Assembly (NCBI GenBank): GCA_036521655.1
Contig: DATDHI010000132.1
Location: 1-13,305, forward strand
Direction of reading: 5' to 3'
Source of the DNA: GCA-003244245 sp036521655
GTDB taxonomy: Bacteria; Actinomycetota; Actinomycetes; Mycobacteriales; Pseudonocardiaceae
Length of the DNA: 13,305 nucleotides
In this document: piece by piece, positions 7,261 to 12,449 of the stretch
Numbering within the stretch: position 1 is the stretch's first letter
Layout: each line of letters opens with the position of its first letter
Translations under genes and position numbers: made by a program
Notes under the pieces: generated by a model
Databases searched by the model: none
What the model saw: the letters and a program-made list of their open reading frames with translations, nothing else
What the model was told of the DNA's origin: nothing

Positions 7261-8382
7261 CGAGGCAGGCACCGACGAGTCACGCAGCAGCGCCTGGGCC
7301 CAACCGGCCTTGGGGTCGATGTCGACGAGCAGCGACTTGGCCAGCAGCGTCAACGGGATGGCCAGGATCGCGCCCAGCGGCCCCAGCAACCAGGTCCAGA
7401 AAAACAGTGCCATGAACGTGATGGTCATCGACAGGCCGACCGAGTCACCGATGAACCGCGGCTGTATCAGCGACTGGATCACGAAGTTCAGTACGCAGTA
7501 GACCACGATCACGACCACCATCTGCTTCCAGCCGCCGCCGAGCAGCCCGAGCAGCGCCGGCGGGATGACGCCGATGATGAACCCGACGTTGGGGATGTAG
7601 TTGGTGATGAATGCCAGCAGGCCCCACAGCACCGGGAGCGGGATCCCGATGATGGCCAGTGCGATCCCGTCCAGCACGGCGACGATGCCGCCGAATACCG
7701 TGGTCACGAGCAGGTAGCGCCGGGTTCCCCAGGCGAAGTGGTCCAGCGCCTCGGAGATCCTGGGGCGATCTGCGGCGATGGCAGCGAGCCGGGCTGGAAC
7801 TCCCTTGGTCTCGATACTGAGAAACAGCAACAGCGCGAGGAGGAACACGAAGTTGGTCGCGAGGCCTGCGACGCTGGCGAGCAGCGTCCCGATGATCCCC
7901 ACGATGTTGCCGATGTTCAGCGAGCTCAGCGCGGACTTCAGCTGATCCGGACCGACTCCCAACTTGGCCAGGGTCGTGCTGAGCGAGCCGACCAGCTGGT
8001 TGGCGTGGCTGGTGTACTGCGGCAGGACCGTACCCAGCCGGGCTACCGAGACGACCATCACCAGGGCCATGCTGATGATCACCCCGTAGACCAGCAGGAT
8101 GAGAACGATCGTGGCGGCCCACGCCGGGAGCCCGATGCGGCGCAGCCAGCTATGCGCCGGGGCGACCGCGATGACGATGATCAACGCAAGGAAGGTCGGC
8201 CCGATCAGCCACGCGATGGCGTGCACGCCGGCCGCCACGATGACGACCGCGGCAGCCCCCAGGAGCACGACCAAGGCCCGCGGGAGGCCCAGAACACGGC
8301 TAGCACCCTCGCCGGGCGGTTCCAGGATCTCCCGAACGAGGGGGTCCGGAACCGTCCGGGTCTCGAACCCGTCAGTCGTCAC
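7237..8382 (-). CDS. AI-2E family transporter
   Basis: This 381-residue polytopic membrane protein has the profile of the AI-2E (TqsA/YdiK/PerM) permease family. It shows N-terminal hydrophobic segments (about 36-76 and 86-113), a soluble loop rich in amphipathic helix (115-160), and a C-terminal helical bundle from about 163 to 352. The family motif NYIPNVGFIIGVIPP is at about 261-275 and PRFIGDSVGLSM at 308-319. Family members have been linked to autoinducer export or to Na+/H+ exchange, so the substrate here is unknown. The start is GTG at 8382: an in-frame TGA lies just upstream at 8398-8400, so no earlier start is possible, yet no good ribosome site is seen. A SigF-like promoter candidate lies about 40 bases upstream. 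The last 24 bases overlap the convergent potassium channel gene. Confidence 0.92.
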   Translation of the reverse strand: MTTDGFETRTVPDPLVREILEPPGEGASRVLGLPRALVVLLGAAAVVIVAAGVHAIAWLIGPTFLALIIVIAVAPAHSWLRRIGLPAWAATIVLILLVYGVIISMALVMVVSVARLGTVLPQYTSHANQLVGSLSTTLAKLGVGPDQLKSALSSLNIGNIVGIIGTLLASVAGLATNFVFLLALLLFLSIETKGVPARLAAIAADRPRISEALDHFAWGTRRYLLVTTVFGGIVAVLDGIALAIIGIPLPVLWGLLAFITNYIPNVGFIIGVIPPALLGLLGGGWKQMVVVIVVYCVLNFVIQSLIQPRFIGDSVGLSMTITFMALFFWTWLLGPLGAILAIPLTLLAKSLLVDIDPKAGWAQALLRDSSVPASSGDPAAR

Positions 8383-8881
8383 CAGGCGGAAGGTAGATCA
8401 GATCCGAGACCGGATGCGTCACCCGCGGCGGGCGAATGATGAAACCGGATCACGCCGGTGCCTGCCCGGCAGCGGAACGCCCGGCCCGACGCGACCGGTG
8501 CTCGCGCCAGGCTGCGCCGGCAAGCGGAATGCGCGCGCCAACCCAGCGAGGGCAGCCCCCAGGCCAGCTCATAACCCCGCTGCAGAGCCGTGGGCCACGA
8601 GACGGCCGAGACTCCTCCGTTGCACATGCCCCGCGGCGTCCGTTCCAACTGCCCGCGGGTCCGTGAATAGCGCTCAGTCAACGCTCGGACCGTTTCACTT
8701 CCCGCTAGACCGGCGCCCCTGGAGTTATCCAGTGGCGCGGATCGGCTGGCGTCGCCGGGGGCGATGTCAGCAGGTTCGTCGTGGGAGATCCACGCGTCAC
8801 CCTCCGCGGATGACGCCCATACCCGGCGCTGCAAGGGACGATCCCCATCCAGGGCTTCGCCGTTCTGCCGGGAGACTCGTG
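8383..8881. other. Divergent intergenic region of about 500 bp, no gene recognised
   Basis: Between the AI-2E start and the DUF4239 start, several frames are open on both strands, but all are Arg/Ala/Pro-rich readings typical of GC-rich non-coding DNA. The only signals noted are the SigF-like element at 8419-8445 and a weak 5-bp hairpin at 8719-8732 (CTGGA, GTTA, TCCAG). No tRNA, other RNA gene or insertion element was recognised. Confidence 0.5.
8419..8445 (-). promoter_or_regulatory. SigF/SigB-like stress promoter candidate for the AI-2E gene
   Basis: Read on the minus strand, GTTT (8445-8442) is followed after exactly 17 bases by GGGTGA (8424-8419). This resembles the GTTT-N15-17-GGGTA pattern of actinobacterial SigF-type promoters, with a mismatch in the last positions. 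Transcription would begin near 8410, leaving a leader of roughly 28 bases before the GTG at 8382. Confidence 0.35.
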
Positions 8882-9682
8882 GTGCTTTTCTTTGGTTTGA
8901 GCACCTGGCTCCTGGCACTCGGCCTGTTCGGGGTGATCGTCGGTGCCACCGCGGTCGGGCACCTCGTCGGCAGGTCGAAACGCGAACATTCGGACGGCCA
9001 GCGGGAGCCCTTCGCCGTCCTCCAGGGTGCGCTGGTGGGCTTCATGGGGCTCGTCCTCGCGTTCGGCATCAGCCTCGCGGTGGGGCGCTACGAGGCCCGG
9101 CGCGCAGCCGTCGTCGCGGAGGCCAACGCCATCGGCACGACCTACCTCCGCGCCCAGACCCTCGACGAGCCGGTCCGGACCCAGTCCCTCGCGCTGCTGC
9201 CGATCTACACCGACACCAGCATCCGCATCTCGCAAACCGTACCGAGCAGCGCCGACGAGCAGGAAGCCGTAGCGCAGAGCGGAGGGCTCCAGCGCCAGCT
9301 CTGGGCGCTCGCCGGTGACGCCCTGCGCTCAGCCCCGGCGGCAAGTGCGCCCCGGCTGTACGTCGAAAGCCTCAACGAGACATTCGACTCCCAGTCGACC
9401 CGCGTCTACGGCCTGCGGAATCGGGTGCCCACCGCGGTCCTGGCTCTTGAGGTGATCGGGGCCGCCATCGCGCTCGGGGCGCTGGCTGTGCACCTCGCGA
9501 CCCTCGGTCGCGGGTGGCCTACGGTGCTCCTGGCCGCCCTGTTCGTGGCCCTCACCCTGCTGGTCACCTTCGATCTCGACCGGCCGACCCGAGGGCTCAT
9601 CCGCATCCCCGCTGAACCGCTGACCCAGCTGCGCACGTCGATGAATGCCGCTCCCGCGTCCGCGCCCCTGTCCGGACGGTGA
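8882..9682 (+). CDS. DUF4239 (bestrophin-like domain) membrane protein
   Basis: This protein of about 266 residues matches DUF4239, a bestrophin-like membrane family. Hydrophobic segments lie at residues about 5-26, 47-67, 183-205 and 213-231, giving a two-plus-two layout around a long soluble middle. The conserved block after the second segment (GRYEARRAAVVAEANAIGTT) is the family's clearest mark. Bestrophins are anion channels, but DUF4239 proteins have no proven activity. The start is GTG at 8882, with GGGAG 7 bases upstream; the adjacent GTG at 8879 is equally in frame. An ATG at 8810 would add 24 residues without a ribosome site. The gene stands alone on the plus strand. A short GC hairpin covers its stop codon. 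Confidence 0.82.
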   Translation: MLFFGLSTWLLALGLFGVIVGATAVGHLVGRSKREHSDGQREPFAVLQGALVGFMGLVLAFGISLAVGRYEARRAAVVAEANAIGTTYLRAQTLDEPVRTQSLALLPIYTDTSIRISQTVPSSADEQEAVAQSGGLQRQLWALAGDALRSAPAASAPRLYVESLNETFDSQSTRVYGLRNRVPTAVLALEVIGAAIALGALAVHLATLGRGWPTVLLAALFVALTLLVTFDLDRPTRGLIRIPAEPLTQLRTSMNAAPASAPLSGR

Positions 9683-9688
9683 GTCCGG
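9672..9688 (+). terminator. Short GC hairpin over the DUF4239 stop codon
   Basis: CCGGAC (9672-9677) and GTCCGG (9683-9688) form a perfect 6-bp stem with a 5-base loop GGTGA, which contains the TGA stop. No T-tract follows, so it may be only a weak terminator or attenuator between the DUF4239 gene and the XRE regulator. Confidence 0.35.
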
Positions 9689-9722
9689 GGCGAGCGTGCT
9701 CTGATCTGCGCCTACCAGGAGC

Positions 9723-9728
9723 TATCAT
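9723..9728 (+). promoter_or_regulatory. Possible -10 element giving a near-leaderless XRE regulator mRNA
   Basis: TATCAT ends 8 bases before the ATG at 9737, so transcription would begin almost at the start codon. The only AGGAG (9717-9721) is 15 bases away, too far for normal ribosome binding, which fits leaderless translation, common in actinobacteria. No good -35 hexamer was found, so the call is tentative. Confidence 0.3.
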
Positions 9729-9736
9729 CTCTCAGC

Positions 9737-11050
9737 ATGTCCGATCTGCCGGATCTCCTCAGTCTGCCGGGTATGCGCTCTGCGCTCGCGCAGCGGGACA
9801 TCACCACGGTCTACCGGCTGCTCTGCGAGGCGGGCATCCCGCAGCGCAGGATCGCGTACGCCACCGGTCAGTCACAGAGCGAGGTCTCGGAGATCCTGGG
9901 CGGGCGCCGGGTTGTGGGGTACGACGTGCTCGTTCGCATCTGCACGGGGTTGGACATCCCGCGCGGTGCGATGGGACTGGCCTACGATGGTCCGGCAGAC
10001 AGTGGGCCCCTAGATCCTCCAAGTGAGGAGGACGAGGACGTGGAACGCCGGAACTTCCTGGCCATCGCCGGAGCGATCTTGTTCGGGACTCCGGTCTTCG
10101 GTGACCCTCGCCCGATGACCTTGCGAGATGTGGTGCTGGCGGCGCCATCTCGAGTCGGCTCATCTGATGTCACCGCATTCCAGGAGACGGTGGCAAGACT
10201 CAACGTCTTGGACCGCGAGTCTGGCGGGATGGCTGCTCGTGAGGCACTCGCAGCGACGGCCAAGACAGGCGAGACTCTGCTGTCTGCCCAGGCCACCCCT
10301 GAGGTGCACCGACAGCTCCGCTACGCGGTCTCGGAGGCGCATCGTCTGGCCGGGTGGGCCTCCGGCGATATCGGGCTGGTGGATCATTGCCGGTACCACA
10401 TGCATTGTGCTCTGGACTTTGCCTCCGGCGATCCCGCCCGGGTTGCCGCCATCCTGGCCTCAGCTGCTGACATGGAAAAACATCACGGCAGTCCCAATGA
10501 CGCGCTGAAGATGCTGCAGTTGGCCGAGGCAGGCATCTCTCCTGACAGCGGCTCTCAGGCGTCTGCAGTGCTGGCCGGGCTGAGCGCGTCTGCCTACTTG
10601 TCGCTTGGACACGCTGACGTGGCACGCAGGCAGGTAGCTCGCTCGCGAGAGCTGTTCGCCGGCGCTGATTCTGCAGACTCACTGCCCTTCTTTGTGTTCT
10701 ACGGGCCAGGCCACGGGCTGCTGGCAGCGACCTCATCCAAGCTCGACGACTACGACACTGCCCGCACCGACATCGTCAACGCGTTGCGCACTCGCCCTAG
10801 CTATGACGTGCGGTGTAACGCGTTGGACACGATCGTTCTTGCAACGGTAAGCCTCAAGGCAGGGGAGCCTTCCCTTGGGATCCCACAGGCTCAGCGTGCG
10901 CTGTCCCTGATCACGCAGGTGGGTTCACAGCGCGCTCGTGATCGCCTTGCTCCGATGATCGGGGCTCTGGAGGCGTGTCCTGACTCAACGTCTCGTGAGC
11001 TGGCTGTGCATGCTCGCCGGGTTAGCCAGGCTGCACCGATGCAGACGTAA
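9737..11050 (+). CDS. XRE-type helix-turn-helix regulator with C-terminal TPR-like region
   Basis: This 437-residue protein has an N-terminal helix-turn-helix (about 22-80). IPQRRIAYATGQSQSEVSEIL forms the DNA-reading core and LVRICTGLDIPRGAMGLAY closes it. An acidic linker follows (EEDEDVERR), then a hydrophobic patch RRNFLAIAGAILFG (104-117). The remaining 300 or so residues are Ala/Leu-rich helix pairs of TPR style, such as ALKMLQLAEAGI and ASAYLSLGHADVARRQV. This layout is common among actinobacterial regulators that sense a ligand or peptide through the TPR part; its target and signal are unknown. The HTH uses unusual residues and could be a divergent binder. Third codon positions carry more A/T than in the genes to the left, suggesting separate ancestry. 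The 3' end overlaps the convergent minus-strand XRE gene by 160 bp. Confidence 0.85.
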   Translation: MSDLPDLLSLPGMRSALAQRDITTVYRLLCEAGIPQRRIAYATGQSQSEVSEILGGRRVVGYDVLVRICTGLDIPRGAMGLAYDGPADSGPLDPPSEEDEDVERRNFLAIAGAILFGTPVFGDPRPMTLRDVVLAAPSRVGSSDVTAFQETVARLNVLDRESGGMAAREALAATAKTGETLLSAQATPEVHRQLRYAVSEAHRLAGWASGDIGLVDHCRYHMHCALDFASGDPARVAAILASAADMEKHHGSPNDALKMLQLAEAGISPDSGSQASAVLAGLSASAYLSLGHADVARRQVARSRELFAGADSADSLPFFVFYGPGHGLLAATSSKLDDYDTARTDIVNALRTRPSYDVRCNALDTIVLATVSLKAGEPSLGIPQAQRALSLITQVGSQRARDRLAPMIGALEACPDSTSRELAVHARRVSQAAPMQT

Positions 11051-11454
11051 TCGGCTGAGACCAGCGCGTGGACACCATCACGCGCGGGTAGAGCTCCACG
11101 TAACGCGCGACGACGCATCGGGTCGGTCTCCTCCTCCGGCGCCAGAGTGGCCCTGACACTAACGGCAGGTCGCGGCATCGGCACGGTCCGTGGTGGAGTG
11201 TCGGCCAACCCCAGCACGCGCGGGGGAATCATCAGCGCATCGGCGAGGCTGCGCAAGACCTTGATATCGGTCAGTGGCGCTCGGCCACGCACCATCCTCG
11301 ACAACGTCGAGATCGAGTACCCGCACCGGGTCGCTAACTGCGCCAACGTGACATTCCTGGCCCGGCGCACGCTGCGCACGATCGCCCCACGATCACCGGA
11401 TTCGATCGCGGCGCGGACAGGGCCGCTCTGCCAGATAGCGCGGGTGGAATCCAC
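10891..11454 (-). CDS. XRE-type helix-turn-helix protein, probably truncated
   Basis: This 187-residue reading frame has a clear XRE helix-turn-helix at about residues 22-82. LAQLATRCGYSISTLSRMVRG is the core and LADALMIPPRVLGLAD the closing helix. A linker and the motif DPMRRRALRG (111-120) follow. The same order (HTH, acidic linker, RR-x-x-L) occurs in the facing regulator at 9737-11050, where a long TPR region follows; here it is missing. Residues from about 135 onward are antisense to that neighbour's 3' end and look like accidental coding. The gene is therefore probably a remnant or a short DNA-binding-only regulator. The start is GTG at 11454, with AAGGGA about 8 bases upstream. It is divergent from the acyltransferase unit and could control it, by position only. 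Confidence 0.65.
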   Translation of the reverse strand: MDSTRAIWQSGPVRAAIESGDRGAIVRSVRRARNVTLAQLATRCGYSISTLSRMVRGRAPLTDIKVLRSLADALMIPPRVLGLADTPPRTVPMPRPAVSVRATLAPEEETDPMRRRALRGALPARDGVHALVSADYVCIGAAWLTRRACTASSRDVESGHASRAPIIGARRSRARCEPTCVIRDSAR

Positions 11455-11522
11455 CGTCTGGGTCCCTTGCTCGGGCGGGGCCTTGCCAGCGTATCCACCC
11501 CGGGCGCAGACCTACCCACAGA

Positions 11523-11539
11523 TTTGCGCAGGACGCAAA
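11523..11539. promoter_or_regulatory. Palindrome in divergent promoter region, operator candidate
   Basis: TTTGCGCAGGACGCAAA is a perfect 6-bp inverted repeat (TTTGCG, 5-base spacer, CGCAAA). It sits in the 190-bp gap between the minus-strand XRE gene and the acyltransferase start. A related half-site TGCAAA occurs downstream in CTCTGCAAAACACC. Size and place suit a dimeric HTH regulator, possibly one of the two XRE proteins here; binding is inferred. Confidence 0.4.
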
Positions 11540-11644
11540 CCCGCTGCCGACCTCTGCAAAACACCTGGCCAGCGACCCACCGGGCGGTGCGTCCTGGAGG
11601 TTGCCACCGCAGCCCACCCGTCCCTGTCGTGGCGGAGGACGACG

Positions 11645-11779
11645 ATGCCCACACCCACAGCCTCGACACCCACCACCCTGTGTGGGGAGCTGACCGCAGC
11701 CCAACTCGACCGCCCCGGTCTGCTCCAGACCGAACTCAACGTTCAGATCAGCCGTTACGCCGTCTTCCTGCCGGGCGAT
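11645..11779 (+). pseudogene. Displaced N-terminal segment of the acyltransferase (frame broken by 7-bp repeat)
   Basis: An ATG at 11645 has an excellent ribosome site, GGAGG at 11634-11638 with a 6-base spacer. It begins a frame reading MPTPTASTPTTLCGELTAAQ, then LLQTELNVQISRYAVFLPGD. At residue 45 the frame enters four copies of GCGCCCG and ends up out of register with the beta-helix region that follows. With three copies it would join that region without any stop (FLPGDAPGARRPITV), giving a 265-residue protein. This is therefore very probably the true start of the acyltransferase. As written, the frame does not stop but runs on through the shadow frame and into the downstream dehydrogenase frame. 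Confidence 0.7.
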
Positions 11780-12449
11780 GCGCCCGGCGCCCGGCGCCCG
11801 GCGCCCGATCACGGTCAGGGCGGGTGCGGTGATCGGTGCTTTCGCCGTCGTGCACGGCGGCACCACGCTCGGCGCGCACGCCCGGATCGAGGAACACACC
11901 GTGGTCGGCAAACCCGAACTCGGATACGCCCTCGGCCAGATCTACCCCGGCGCCGGCGACACCACGGTGATCAGCGCGGGGGCGGTAGCGCGGTGCGGCG
12001 CGATCGTCTATGCCGGCGTGCAGCTCGGTGTGAACACCGTGGTCGGGCACCACACGCTGCTGCGCACCGGCGTCCAGGTGGGCGCAGAAACCCAGCTGGG
12101 GCACCACCTGACCATCGAGCGCGCCACCCGGATCGGCCGGGAAGTGCGCTGCTCACCGGGCTCGCACATCACCAGCTCGACGCATATCGCCGACCGGGTG
12201 TTCCTCGGCGCGGGGATCCGGACCATCAACGACAAGACCCTGACCTGGCGCGACCCGAATCGCAAGCCGACCCTGACGCCCCCACGGTTCGGCACCGGCG
12301 CGAAGGTCGGCTCCGGCTGCACGGCGCTGGCCGGGGTGCAGATCGGCGAGCACGCCCTCATCGGCGCCGGCTCCGTAGTCACCCACGACATCCCAGCCAG
12401 GGCGCTCGCCTACGGTCATCCGGCGCGCGTGTACGGGCAGGCCCCGTGA
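11778..12449 (+). CDS. Left-handed beta-helix (hexapeptide repeat) acyltransferase, sugar-nucleotide N-acyltransferase-like
   Basis: The frame from an internal ATG gives 223 residues made almost wholly of hexapeptide turns, such as ITVRAGAVIGAFAVVHGG, ARIEEHTVVG and IGEHALIGAGSVVTHDIPA. This is the LbetaH fold of trimeric acyl-CoA or acyl-ACP dependent acyltransferases. The segment VFLGAGIRTINDK (141-153) and the closing GSVVTHDIPARALAYGHPAR resemble dTDP-aminosugar acetyltransferases of the FdtC/QdtC kind. An aminosugar substrate is inference; other O- or N-acyl acceptors are possible. The internal ATG lacks a good ribosome site and the protein lacks its natural N-terminus, because the upstream start at 11645 is separated by the 11780-11807 repeat. 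The stop overlaps the GTG of the next gene (GTGA, 12446-12449), so the two are probably translationally coupled. Confidence 0.82.
   Translation: MRPAPGARRPITVRAGAVIGAFAVVHGGTTLGAHARIEEHTVVGKPELGYALGQIYPGAGDTTVISAGAVARCGAIVYAGVQLGVNTVVGHHTLLRTGVQVGAETQLGHHLTIERATRIGREVRCSPGSHITSSTHIADRVFLGAGIRTINDKTLTWRDPNRKPTLTPPRFGTGAKVGSGCTALAGVQIGEHALIGAGSVVTHDIPARALAYGHPARVYGQAP
11780..11807 (+). repeat. Four tandem copies of the 7-mer GCGCCCG inside the acyltransferase gene
   Basis: Bases 11780-11807 are exactly four head-to-tail copies of GCGCCCG, 28 bases in all. They follow GAT at 11777-11779 and precede ATCACGGTC. Because 7 is not a multiple of 3, each copy gained or lost shifts the frame. Three copies put the ATG at 11645 in register with the beta-helix region and four do not. 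The tract overlaps the third base of the internal ATG at 11778. Confidence 0.95.

Noticed and set aside
8719..8732. Hairpin CTGGA-GTTA-TCCAG in the 8383-8881 gap
   Set aside because: Only a 5-bp stem, not next to a gene end, within chance expectation.
8379..8918. Minus-strand 179-codon open frame between AI-2E and DUF4239
   Set aside because: No recognisable domain, Arg/Ser/Ala-rich, and it overlaps the start of a supported plus-strand gene.
11022..11130. Alternative minus-strand frame reading RYVELYPRVMVSTRW after the XRE linker, suggesting a frameshift
   Set aside because: Looks protein-like but matches no TPR or regulator pattern I recognise and stops at 11022; not enough to call a frameshift.
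11467..11832. Plus-strand 121-codon open frame before the acyltransferase
   Set aside because: Different frame from both acyltransferase segments, His/Arg/Pro-rich, no ribosome site comparable with that of ATG 11645.
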